Of a stretch of 64,000 nt of DNA, positions 1-8,520 are shown piece by piece. The position numbers and the translations under genes are program-made. Position 1 is the first letter of the stretch, and every line of letters begins with the position of its first letter. Location: the NCBI GenBank assembly GCA_965220935.1, contig OZ244857.1:2604001-2668000 (forward strand), read 5' to 3'. The notes beneath the pieces were generated by a model. The model had not been told where the DNA came from. It saw only the letters and a program-made list of their open reading frames with translations, and did not search any database. Source of the DNA: Bin80 sp965220935. GTDB taxonomy: Bacteria > Bacteroidota > Rhodothermia > Rhodothermales > Bin80.

Positions 1-318
1 AGAGAAAGTGCAAAGCAAGACGACATCAGATGGCGAAACCAGTTATGAGTCGGTGATGAAAACTTTGTCTGGGTTAAGTCGTGTAGTGGGCGTTCCGAAA
101 ATCACAACCGATAATTCCCCCGAAGTGACCTTGTTTGAGGATTACAATCCGACCCAAATGAAGGCGCTAAAACTCCTGAATATCAAACTCTCCTGAGTGA
201 TCAGTTCGTCAGATTGAAGCGTCTTTCTGGCAGATAATCCTCCAGATTGTAGTCAAAAATTCTCAAATTTTCTGGAAATACTGGACCTTCTGGAAATTGA
301 AAATAGGGTTAACTTCAG
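1..318 (+). mobile_element. Right end of an IS1634-type insertion sequence (cut by window edge)
   Basis: This stretch is nearly identical to the last part of the complete IS1634-type element at 51995-54148, including the non-coding tail after the transposase stop. It ends at base 318 with the same terminal repeat, which reads CTGAAGTTAACCCTA on the opposite strand. The left part lies outside the window, so the target duplication cannot be tested. Compared with the full copy it lacks six bases in the last part of the transposase (two codons), so the two copies have already diverged a little. Confidence 0.9.
2..196 (+). CDS. IS1634-family transposase, C-terminal fragment (5' end outside window)
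   Basis: The reading frame is open from the window edge and stops at 194-196. The last 62 or so residues match the C-terminus of the 592-residue transposase at 52248-54026, except for a two-residue deletion (the full copy has an extra Ala-Met before the SYESVM motif). Only the C-terminal tail is present, so no catalytic residue can be judged here. Confidence 0.85.
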   Translation, partial: EKVQSKTTSDGETSYESVMKTLSGLSRVVGVPKITTDNSPEVTLFEDYNPTQMKALKLLNIKLS

Positions 319-701
319 CTACGATATCACCCCGCCGAGGAACATTAGGGCCTGAAAAACCATAATCTATCTGGTGGACATCTATCATCAATGGGATTGC
401 AAAGATCAACTTTCAATTTCTGAACGATCATTAAACACAAATATAAGGCATTTTACCAACAAATCAAAATTAACCGCATATTGATCAAATATATTTTTTG
501 CCAGACTGATTTAATTGAGTCCTTACAATATGAATTAGTTTGTGTCCATGTTTCAAATTATGAAAGTATGTTGATCAATCAGATTGTAAGGATTTATCAA
601 TTTCTGTTGCAATTGAAACCTCATCCATCAATGATGGTTTCATCATGATTACTTCCCGATTGTGTTACAATTAACTACTGAACCATTTTTAATATCTACG
701 A
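319..701. other. AT-rich intergenic region without a recognisable gene
   Basis: About 380 bases between the insertion sequence end and the TPR protein gene. I see no convincing ORF or RNA gene on either strand. It presumably holds the promoter of the following gene, but no clear promoter motif stands out. Confidence 0.5.
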
Positions 702-1523
702 ATGAAATCTCTTCGCTCTCTCTATTCTGCATCTTTATTGATCATAACATTGCTGTTCACATCTTCCAATGTGAGTGCGCAGAAATACAAAGAAGATTTT
801 AATTCTGCACAGGAATCTGCCAAAAGTGGTGAATGGACTCAAGCGCTTAATCTTTACATAAGTGCAGCTAGCGGTGCTGACGAAGCTTCTGACCCCGATG
901 TTGCGCAACGTTCTAGGTATGTCGTAGCGCAGATTCACTACAGGTTGGGTACGGCCGCATTCCGGGCCGAAGATTATGAAACAGCCTTCCAACACTATGT
1001 GGACGGTGAAAATATCTTCCCCACTTATATCAAAAACAAGTATGGACAAGGACTTGCCCAACGAAGACTCGGACTCATTGATGAAGCTATTGAGAGTTGG
1101 ACAGCCGTTGCAAATGCCCAAGGTGACCGTAAAACGAGCCTTGCGGCTGAAAAAGCAATCCGAGATCACTTCATCGGTGAAGCTTCAAGTACCCTCGCAA
1201 AACGAAATGCTTCATCCGCGGATGCTGATGCCGCTCTGGCGTCTCTGGCTGCCCTCACTCAGGTCATGGATGCTGATGCAGATGTACATTACTATACAGC
1301 ATTAGCCCACTACACCAAAGGCGATGGGGCATCGGCTATCTCGTCTGCAGAACAGGCACTCGCCATTCACTCTGGAAGCCGCTCAGATAAAGCTAAAATT
1401 TACTATGTCTTAGGCGAAGCCTTTGTGAGTATGAATGACATAGAGGCTGCCAGAGATGCATTCCAAAATGCCGTGTATGGTACATGGAAACAATCTGCAG
1501 AACATTATCTGGAAACACTCTGA
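702..1523 (+). CDS. Secreted TPR-repeat protein
   Basis: A 273-residue protein with a clear Sec signal peptide: a basic start (MKSLR), a hydrophobic core and a likely cleavage after VSA at about residue 26. The mature part is almost entirely helical. TPR-like pairs are visible around residues 70-135 (YRLGTAAFRAEDYETAFQHY and following) and 195-265 (YYTALAHYTKGDGASAI, then YYVLGEAFVSMNDIEAA). TPR proteins are protein-protein scaffolds, and this one should sit in the periplasm or on the outer membrane. It precedes the sugar-nucleotide operon but is separated from it by a hairpin at 1551-1576, so it may be its own transcription unit. No enzymatic motif is visible and the partner is unknown. Confidence 0.8.
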   Translation: MKSLRSLYSASLLIITLLFTSSNVSAQKYKEDFNSAQESAKSGEWTQALNLYISAASGADEASDPDVAQRSRYVVAQIHYRLGTAAFRAEDYETAFQHYVDGENIFPTYIKNKYGQGLAQRRLGLIDEAIESWTAVANAQGDRKTSLAAEKAIRDHFIGEASSTLAKRNASSADADAALASLAALTQVMDADADVHYYTALAHYTKGDGASAISSAEQALAIHSGSRSDKAKIYYVLGEAFVSMNDIEAARDAFQNAVYGTWKQSAEHYLETL

Positions 1524-1550
1524 TTGACTATTTATCAGGGGAGTTTGTCT

Positions 1551-1582
1551 GCCCGCAGTCCGTTTAGGTTGCGGGCTTTGTT
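1551..1582 (+). terminator. Hairpin terminator or attenuator after the TPR gene
   Basis: GCCCGCA at 1551-1557 pairs with TGCGGGC at 1570-1576, with a 12-base loop, followed by the T-rich tract TTTGTTGT. The T tract is interrupted, so it could be a weak terminator that lets some transcription into the gene starting at 1597. Confidence 0.5.
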
Positions 1583-1596
1583 GTGAAAGTGTCTTT

Positions 1597-2313
1597 ATGA
1601 TTCCATCAGACTCAATTCTGGGCAATGGTTGCGTGATTGACGATGATGTCGTCATTGGATCAGGTTGCATTATTGGCAATTGTGTGACCATACGCTCTGG
1701 AACGCGCATAGGTAGTTCCGTACGCATTGGTGACCACAGTATCCTTGGAGCTAAGCCAATGCGTGCACAGCAAAGCACACTCACAAAATTAGAGAACCAA
1801 GATCACTTAATCATTGATGAGCATTGCCTGATTGGTCATCATGCTGTACTCTATCAGGGCTGTCACTTAGCTTCGCATGTGATGGTCGCCGACTTAGCAA
1901 GCGTTCGTGAACGCGTCACAGTTGGGCAATCTACAATTATCGGCAGAGGGGTTGCAGTCGAAAATGACTGCTCTATTGGGGCAAAGTGTAAAATTGAGAC
2001 AAATGCATATATCACTGCCTATTCCATTCTTGAGGAATCAGTCTTTATTGCGCCAGGCGTCATCACCTCCAATGATAATTTTGCAGGGCGAACCAAAGAA
2101 AGATCAAAATATTACAAAGGGGTAACGGTATTACGCGGCGGACGTATCGGCGCTGGTGCAACGGTTTTACCTGGCAAAACCATCGGGGCAGATGCCATGT
2201 TGGCGGCGGGCAGTGTTCTAACGCATGATATTCCATCTCGCCAACTTTGGGCAGGGAATCCTGCGCGCTACATGCGGATGGTCACAGAAAACCAGTGGTT
2301 AGAAAACCAGTAA
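1597..2313 (+). CDS. Left-handed beta-helix N-acetyltransferase (WbpD-like)
   Basis: A 238-residue hexapeptide-repeat protein. Repeats of the [LIV]-G-x4 type run through residues 5-60 and 85-215 (for example GSGCIIGNCVTI, GAGATVLPGKTIGADAML), and the ending NPARYMR is typical of sugar O/N-acetyltransferases. These trimeric left-handed beta-helix enzymes use acetyl-CoA. The two genes that follow encode WbpE-like and WbpB-like enzymes, which points to acetylation of the 3-amino group of a UDP-2-acetamido-3-amino-uronic acid, the WbpD step. It is somewhat longer than a typical WbpD (about 190 residues), so another nucleotide-sugar acetylation is possible. The next gene starts 3 bases after its stop. 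Confidence 0.75.
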   Translation: MIPSDSILGNGCVIDDDVVIGSGCIIGNCVTIRSGTRIGSSVRIGDHSILGAKPMRAQQSTLTKLENQDHLIIDEHCLIGHHAVLYQGCHLASHVMVADLASVRERVTVGQSTIIGRGVAVENDCSIGAKCKIETNAYITAYSILEESVFIAPGVITSNDNFAGRTKERSKYYKGVTVLRGGRIGAGATVLPGKTIGADAMLAAGSVLTHDIPSRQLWAGNPARYMRMVTENQWLENQ

Positions 2314-2316
2314 ACC

Positions 2317-3432
2317 ATGAAAATCCAAATGGTAGATCTCAGGGGACAGTACCTGAGACTCAAAGAGGAAATTGATGCTGCCATCCATAACACCTTAGAT
2401 TCCACACGCTTTATTCGTGGGCCAGTCGTGTCAGAGTTTGAAAATGCACTCGCCAATTACACTCAAGTCCAACATGCGATTGGTGTTGCCAATGGCACCG
2501 ATGCACTACAAATTGCTTACATGTCACTTGGAATTGGACCAGGTGATGAGATCATCACTCCGTCGTTTACCTTTATCGCCACCGCCGAAGCTGCATCTCT
2601 AATTGGCGCTATCCCAGTCTTTGTTGATATTGATCCTAAAACGTTCTGCTTAGATCCAGATCGTGTTGAAGCGTCTATTTCCTCACGAACCAAGGCCATT
2701 GTACCTGTTCACCTCTTCGGTCAGTCCGCCGACATGGATCCTATTTTGACGCTTGGTAAAAAATATAATATTCCCGTCATAGAGGATAATGCTCAGGCGA
2801 TTGGGGCCACCTATAAAGGGGCTTCCACTGGAAGTCTAGGCTCTATGGCCTGTTGCTCATTCTTCCCATCAAAAAACTTAGGCGCGTATGGTGACGGTGG
2901 AGCGATTCTAACCTCTGATTCAAACTTGGAGGCCCATTGCCGAATGATTACCAATCATGGAGGCCGCCATAAATATTTGAATGAAATAATCGGTATCAAC
3001 AGCAGGCTTGATGCACTCCAAGCGGCAATCCTTGATGTGAAGTTAAGGTATCTTGACACATTTACTGAATCTCGGCGCAGGGCAGCGGCACGCTATGATT
3101 CTCTCTTTGAGGGTATTGACGAAATCATCTGCCCATACGAAGCTTCATGGGGATATCATGTGTACCATCAGTATGTGATCCGTACAAAAAAACGAGATGA
3201 TCTAGCCGATGCCCTTTCAAATTCAGGAATTCCTCATGGAATATACTATCCAGTTCCACTCCACAGGCAGCCTGTCTTTGAAGCCAAAAAACAGGATTAT
3301 GATCTTCCCGAGACTAACGAGGCTTGCCATGAGGTATTAGCCCTACCCATGCATACTGAACTCACGCCATCTCAACAGAAATACATTGGTGATGTGGTCA
3401 TTGCTCATGCAACACAGCTGATCCATGCCTGA
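2317..3432 (+). CDS. DegT/DnrJ/EryC1-family sugar aminotransferase (WbpE-like)
   Basis: A 371-residue PLP-dependent aminotransferase. The family signatures are visible: GVANGTDALQIA near residue 58, PVHLFGQSADM near 128, EDNAQAIGATYKG near 155, and the PLP-lysine motif SFFPSKNLGAYGDGGA with Lys at about residue 186. It should transaminate a 3-keto UDP-sugar, probably using glutamate. Its position between a WbpD-like acetyltransferase and a WbpB-like dehydrogenase fits the WbpB/WbpE/WbpD route to UDP-2,3-diacetamido-uronic acid. It overlaps the next gene by 8 bases, which suggests translational coupling. Confidence 0.88.
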   Translation: MKIQMVDLRGQYLRLKEEIDAAIHNTLDSTRFIRGPVVSEFENALANYTQVQHAIGVANGTDALQIAYMSLGIGPGDEIITPSFTFIATAEAASLIGAIPVFVDIDPKTFCLDPDRVEASISSRTKAIVPVHLFGQSADMDPILTLGKKYNIPVIEDNAQAIGATYKGASTGSLGSMACCSFFPSKNLGAYGDGGAILTSDSNLEAHCRMITNHGGRHKYLNEIIGINSRLDALQAAILDVKLRYLDTFTESRRRAAARYDSLFEGIDEIICPYEASWGYHVYHQYVIRTKKRDDLADALSNSGIPHGIYYPVPLHRQPVFEAKKQDYDLPETNEACHEVLALPMHTELTPSQQKYIGDVVIAHATQLIHA

Positions 3433-4441
3433 TGTTCGTCTTGCACAGATTGGAGTTGGACACTGGGGGAAAAATTTACTCCGTAATTTTAACTCCATTC
3501 CCAGATCTGACGTTGTGGCCGTATGCGATTCAAATGCTCACGCTCTGGCGTTTGTTGAGCATCATTACCCCCATATAGACACTACTCAGACCGTCAATGA
3601 TATTCTTACCCGTGATGACCTTGATGGTATCATCGTTGCCACCGAAACGCCTTCTCATTTTTCCATTGCCAAAGCTGCGCTCGAAAGTGGCCGGCATGTC
3701 TTCGTAGAAAAGCCGATGTCTGAAACCGTTCATGAGGCAGAAACGTTGGTTTCTTTATCCGTGGAAACTGGATGTCATTGTATGGTCGGACATCTCCTGT
3801 TGTATCATCCCGCATTTAACTATGTTGAGGATCTGATTCAAACCGACTCATTAGGTGAAATTTACTACATGTACAGCGTTCGCGTCAACCTTGGAATTGT
3901 ACGTCAAAAAGAAAATGCCTTGCAAAGCCTTGCCCCTCACGACCTTTCTATTGCGCTGGCTTTTTTGAATCAACAGCCCACAGCCGTTGCTGTGCATGCT
4001 CAGGCCTATTTGCAACCTCAAATTTGTGATGTCGCTTTCTCAACCATCTTCTTTGACAACGGTGCACTAGCACATCTGCATACAAGTTGGCTTGATCCTC
4101 ACAAAATTCGTAAAATCACTCTGGTGGGAAGTAAAAAAATGGTCGTCATTGATGAAATGAGTGGATCCGAAAAAGTTCGGATTTATGATAAGGGGGTTAA
4201 CCCTCCTGGATATGTAGGGTTTGCAGAATCAATGACCACTCGCGTCGGGGATATCAGCATCCCTAATATCAAGATAGAAGAGCCCCTACATATAGAGTGC
4301 GCCCACTTTGTTGACTGCATCCGATCAGGAGAGTCTCCCCGCTCTGATGCGCACAATGGCTTAGCTGTTGTTCGTTTACTTGACGCTGCTCAGAAATCTC
4401 TCGATGCTGGGGGCGAAAAAATCCCCGTTAAGCCTCAATAA
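3425..4441 (+). CDS. Gfo/Idh/MocA-family oxidoreductase (WbpB-like)
   Basis: A 338-residue NAD(P)-dependent dehydrogenase. The Rossmann motif GVGHWG lies at about residues 9-14, and the family motif VEKPM at about 97-101. In the wbp pathway the WbpB enzyme oxidises C3 of UDP-GlcNAcA so that WbpE can transaminate it. The gene order here (acetyltransferase, aminotransferase, oxidoreductase, all overlapping or a few bases apart) supports that role. The start at 3425 lies inside the end of the aminotransferase gene. Assignment within the Gfo/Idh family rests mostly on the neighbours. Confidence 0.85.
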   Translation: MPDVRLAQIGVGHWGKNLLRNFNSIPRSDVVAVCDSNAHALAFVEHHYPHIDTTQTVNDILTRDDLDGIIVATETPSHFSIAKAALESGRHVFVEKPMSETVHEAETLVSLSVETGCHCMVGHLLLYHPAFNYVEDLIQTDSLGEIYYMYSVRVNLGIVRQKENALQSLAPHDLSIALAFLNQQPTAVAVHAQAYLQPQICDVAFSTIFFDNGALAHLHTSWLDPHKIRKITLVGSKKMVVIDEMSGSEKVRIYDKGVNPPGYVGFAESMTTRVGDISIPNIKIEEPLHIECAHFVDCIRSGESPRSDAHNGLAVVRLLDAAQKSLDAGGEKIPVKPQ

Positions 4442-4453
4442 GTCCTATTCAAA

Positions 4454-5227
4454 TTGTGTGTAGAGAAGACTTATCTAGATCAACTTGTTACCTATTATGA
4501 ACAGCCGTCATTTATTGCTGACGACCCCATAAGTATTTGCCATGCATTTTCAGACAAACATGATCAAGAGGTCATCGGTCTTTATGCGGCAACACTAGCA
4601 TGGGGATCTCGGGCAATCATCGTTTCAAAACTTGAGGATTTATGTGCTCGAATGAATTTCAGACCTTGGAACTTCGTCAAGAATTTTGATCCACAGCGCG
4701 ACAGTGATGTTCTTGATTCATTCGTTCATCGTACCTTTCAACCAGAGGATTGCATTGCATTCACTCAGAATCTGAGCCGATTGATTAACCAGCATGGGAG
4801 CATTGAGAATATCTTTGACTGTCACGCCGGAGCGCATGACATCAGAGAATCAATTGAAAAATTCAGTACACGTATGATGACCGTCTGCCCCGACACCCCA
4901 TCCCGTCTTTCAAAGCATCTTGCACGCCCTAGTCGTAATAGTGCTTGCAAGAGATTATCTCTGTATTTGCGCTGGATGGTTCGCTCTGGGCCTGTGGATT
5001 TGGGGATTTGGAAGAGCATTAAATCACATCAACTGCTATTACCCTTGGATATACACTCTGGACGGCAGGCCCGTGCCTTGGGGCTTCTTCATCGTAAAGT
5101 GAATGATTGGAAGGCCGTCATTGAATTAACCGATGCCTGTCGAGCCCTTGACAGAAGCGATCCTGTTCGCTATGATTACGCGCTCTTCGGTATAGGAATG
5201 TATGGAGATCCATTTAATGTCTCATGA
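4454..5227 (+). CDS. TIGR02757-family protein of unknown function
   Basis: A 257-residue protein that resembles the conserved TIGR02757 family found in Bacteroidota and relatives. Recognisable blocks are the central basic block SACKRLSLYLRWMVR, the PLDIHSGRQARALGLL stretch, and the C-terminal PVRYDYALFGIGM. The earliest start in frame is TTG at 4454, 12 bases after the upstream stop; no better start is visible upstream of the conserved region. The stop overlaps the ATG of the following glycosyltransferase (ATGA at 5224-5227). The biochemical function is not known to me and I do not assign one. Confidence 0.8.
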   Translation: MCVEKTYLDQLVTYYEQPSFIADDPISICHAFSDKHDQEVIGLYAATLAWGSRAIIVSKLEDLCARMNFRPWNFVKNFDPQRDSDVLDSFVHRTFQPEDCIAFTQNLSRLINQHGSIENIFDCHAGAHDIRESIEKFSTRMMTVCPDTPSRLSKHLARPSRNSACKRLSLYLRWMVRSGPVDLGIWKSIKSHQLLLPLDIHSGRQARALGLLHRKVNDWKAVIELTDACRALDRSDPVRYDYALFGIGMYGDPFNVS

Positions 5228-6237
5228 TTGACCGTAAAAACTCTCAGCCATCCATTTGCCTTGTTTTTCCTTGCCATAACTAGGAAGAAGTTCTTCCTGA
5301 TTTAATCAAGGTTCTAAGGTCTCTGGATTTAGGCATTCCGATGCGAATTCTATTTATTGATGATGGAAGCGAAGATAATACACTCAGCATTTTGAAGCAG
5401 GCCTGTGATTCTGATCACCGAATGGCGTGCATTAGTTTATCACGAAATTTTGGCCACCAGATTGCTGTGGGCGCGGGTTTAAGGCATGCCATCGGAGATC
5501 TGATCGCAGTCCTTGATGCTGACCTTCAAGATCCACCAGAATTACTTTCACAGTTCATCAGTCAATGGCGTGAAGGCTTTGATGTCGTGTATGGGATTCG
5601 TGCCAATAGAAAAGTGTCATGGTTTTTACGAGCCTGTTACAGTAATTATTATCGACTCCTGAATCGGACCGCAAACATTCACATTCCCAGAGATGCTGGT
5701 GACTTCGCTCTCATGGATCGTAAAGTTGTGAATGTATTGACTTCATTGCCTGAACAGCGTCAATTTGTGAGAGGTCTGCGTGGCTGGGTTGGCTTTAAGC
5801 AAATCGGTATCAAGTATGCACGTCCAGCGCGCCATGCGGGAAAACCTAGTTATAATATGAAGCGCCTCACGCGCTTAGCGCTTGATGGTTTACTCTCTTT
5901 CTCATCGGCCCCTTTGCGACTTTCAACTTGGCTCGGTGTCGGTGCGGCTTTTCTTGGTTTTTGCTATCTATTATATGCATTAATTGTATTTATGAGTGGA
6001 AAGGATATTCCTGAGGGTTGGACCTCTACGGTTGTATTGATTCTTTTTTTAGGGGGAATTCAGTTGATCGTCTTGGGAATTCTTGGTGAGTATTTAGGTC
6101 GAATTTTTGAAGAGGTCAAAGGCCGCCCACACTATCTAGTGAACGAACATGCTGGTTGGGTCATTGATCCTGATCATCAACATGAAGATCCTCAGAGTCC
6201 CCACAAGATTGATAAAATTCACCAAGAAAACGATTAA
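5224..6237 (+). pseudogene. Polyprenyl-phosphate glycosyltransferase, family GT2, interrupted by an amber codon
   Basis: Reading from the ATG at 5224, which overlaps the previous stop, the protein begins with the GT2 beta-strand ICLVFPCHN and then meets TAG at 5281-5283, codon 20. The same frame resumes with EEVLPDL, so the usual PCxNEEE motif is intact except that one Glu codon became TAG. After it come FIDDGSEDNT, the metal-binding LDADLQDPPE, and two C-terminal membrane segments (about residues 235-260 and 270-295 counted from 5224), as in the DPM1/GtrB/ArnC/YkcC type that loads a sugar onto undecaprenyl phosphate. A downstream ATG at 5341 gives 298 residues but lacks the first strand of the nucleotide-binding fold. 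Most likely a recent nonsense pseudogene; readthrough is an alternative. Confidence 0.85.
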
Positions 6238-6501
6238 CCAATTGATTACTTGATTTCCATTGTCATTAATGAGTGTTGATGAGAAACGATGATCATTTAT
6301 TGATACGCCAAAGTAACTATGTAGCGCCTGCGTTGGTGAATAGTTTAAATGCCTGATATCTGCTGATCTTTGCTCGGATCCTTATCTTTACCGCGGCTCT
6401 GGTGTGCAATAAAAAGTGACACACCCCGATACACTAATTAGTGAATCCTAGGACCGGGGGTGAGTTCATATTTTATGGTTGCGTTCAAGCAACTAATTTA
6501 C
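6238..6501. other. Intergenic region with decayed insertion-sequence ends
   Basis: No coding sequence is visible. Around 6409-6430 the motif GTGTGCAATAAAAAGTGACAC resembles, imperfectly, the terminal repeat of the IS3-type remnant starting at 6502, so this is probably an older, more eroded copy of the same end. Confidence 0.4.
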
Positions 6502-7508
6502 GCGGCGTGTGCCAATAAAAATGACACGAATTTGATTCCATTTTAGTAATCGGGGTGAGGTATTCGGTTGGACATTGTCATTAGAGCTTGGGTTATGAGA
6601 TTGTTCAATATTTAGATTTGTGTCAGTTTGTGGTTGATTGATCCACATTTGAGTGGAGGCTTTTGGACATGGGGAATACCATTGATAAATTGTTCTGGGT
6701 CGCGATCATAGGCTTCTTTCATGACACGCTTGGTGTGCCTCTCCAAAATGTACGGTGGCGCGATGCCCGAGTGATAGAATTCGTAGTTGTACCACTGGAA
6801 GAACTGTCATACCCAGCTCTGGGCATCTTCAATGGATCCGAAGCGAGGGATGTAGGTCTGGTGATACTTCATGGTTCGGAGTACGGATTATCATTGGATT
6901 GATAGGGGCGGCTGTATGAGCCTTGTAACGGCAAGTAGGCGTACATATGTTTTACTGACCATGACGGCACCGCGGTCGGAGTGAATCATCAGTTGATCTT
7001 CACATATATTTTGACGGTCGATGGTGGTCATGATGAGATCTTTGGCGATGGTTGCCGACTCATGAGCATCCAGCCGACGACATAGCGGCTGAAGACATCT
7101 AAGATCACATACAACTTGAGGTAGACGCCCTTGGTTGTGGTAATATCCCAGCTCCACAGTTGATTGGGGCCAACAGTTCAGGTATAACTACGATTTCTAC
7201 CACTCGGGCATTGCTCTGATGCATCCAGCAACCGTACATTATGGAGGGGTGGATCAAGTGTGGAAGCAACGTCAACTCGTCATGAAAGAGGCCTACGATC
7301 GCAACCCAGAACAATTTGTCAATGGTACTCCCCAGATCCAGAAGCCACCACGTAAGGTATGGATCAACAAGCCTCAGAATGACACAAATCCGAGTGTGGA
7401 ACAATGCTAAAACATTTGGATAAACCAATTCACAACCAGTTAAAATGACTCCGCCCCGATTCAATAAAAATGAATCGAATTTGTGTTATTTTTATTGGCA
7501 CACGCCGC
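6502..7508. mobile_element. Two IS3-family remnants joined head to head
   Basis: The segment is bounded by inverted copies of one terminal repeat (GCGGCGTGTGCCAATAAAAA at 6502 and its complement ending at about 7507). From about 7180 down to 6600 the minus strand encodes an IS3 OrfB integrase region: NQLWSWDIT, LYVILDVFSRYVVGW, a frameshift, HESATIAKDL, HSDRG, then FGSIEDAQ, YNYEFYHSGI and RVMKEAYDRDPEQF. From about 7168 to 7410 the plus strand encodes the same C-terminal end again (YNYDFYHSGI, RNPEQFVNG, KVWINKPQNDTN). So two 5'-truncated copies with outward-facing right ends meet near 7170. Both are frameshifted or truncated and should be inactive. Confidence 0.75.
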
Positions 7509-8520
7509 TACAACTGAAGATCAGAAAAATATGTTAACAGATTCTTCACATCTAAACCTTATCAATGATGTAGCAATCTTTTCAATTAAATCGTAATACA
7601 GAGAACATTATACACCTTAAGACTTTAAATATCTTCATTAATTATCTTACTCTTAATATTTTCGGTTTCTCTTGCAGATCTATATCATCTATTGTAATTA
7701 TTGCTTCTCCTGTCGGGATCTTTGTCTTTACGGCTGGATGCCATTCCAATAGTGGAATATCCGAGCCCGTATTTCCTGTATCCGATGATATTTCTCATGT
7801 TCGCAATGATCATGTATCTATCATTGATGGCCGACTTAGTTTTGCCAGCATGGATGATTTTAAAGAGTTCATGGGATCAATCATCAATAAATCAGATTCA
7901 TATCTTGACTCAGTGCAATCTGATATGAACTTTATATCCCTCAGATCAGATACTGAAACCATGGCTGACAAACTTGGCAAAGATGTTGATGAGCTGGAAG
8001 TGGTTGAAGATCATTTTTTCTCCACGGTGCTGAATTCAAACGGAGAATTCCAAATTGAAGATACTGTCTACAAAATCACAAGAGATTTTGTTTATTCGGT
8101 GCCTCATTCCGATTCGCACCATCTCAATTCAATCCTATTACGAGATAATTCTCACGACACTCTGAATGCGAAAACAACCTTTGACCCTATCGTGACAGTT
8201 TTCGCAATTGAAAGATCCGATCTTGAGGTGGCTGATAAAACAAACTTTTTACGTCGCATGAGTGAATGTGAAGCATACCTTAATGGCCGACGGCGTGTCA
8301 AGGGACAGGCATGGTTTACCAATTGGCGGGTATATATGTCTGCAACAACCGAACTTGAATTTCAAAGAAAAGGTTGGTTTAGATGGTCGCGCACTGGTGC
8401 AAACTGGATAAAGTTAGATGCTAATTACAGCATTACCGAACAATCAAGGTTTTCAGGGATTCCCCCTGCACATCAGCCGCCGCCTAGAACAGTTACAGGT
8501 GAGTTCAGCAAAACTAAATA

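Noticed and set aside
735..1169. 144-codon minus-strand frame inside the TPR gene
   Set aside because: The plus-strand protein has a signal peptide and TPR repeats; the reverse frame is a shadow.
5281..5283. General reassignment of TAG to an amino acid
   Set aside because: Other genes in the window, for example the DUF4249 gene ending at 14746, use TAG as their normal stop, and no other gene needs TAG to be read through.
6409..6430. A further insertion-sequence end or operator
   Set aside because: It resembles the IS3-type terminal repeat only imperfectly and has no partner, so I list it only as probable debris.
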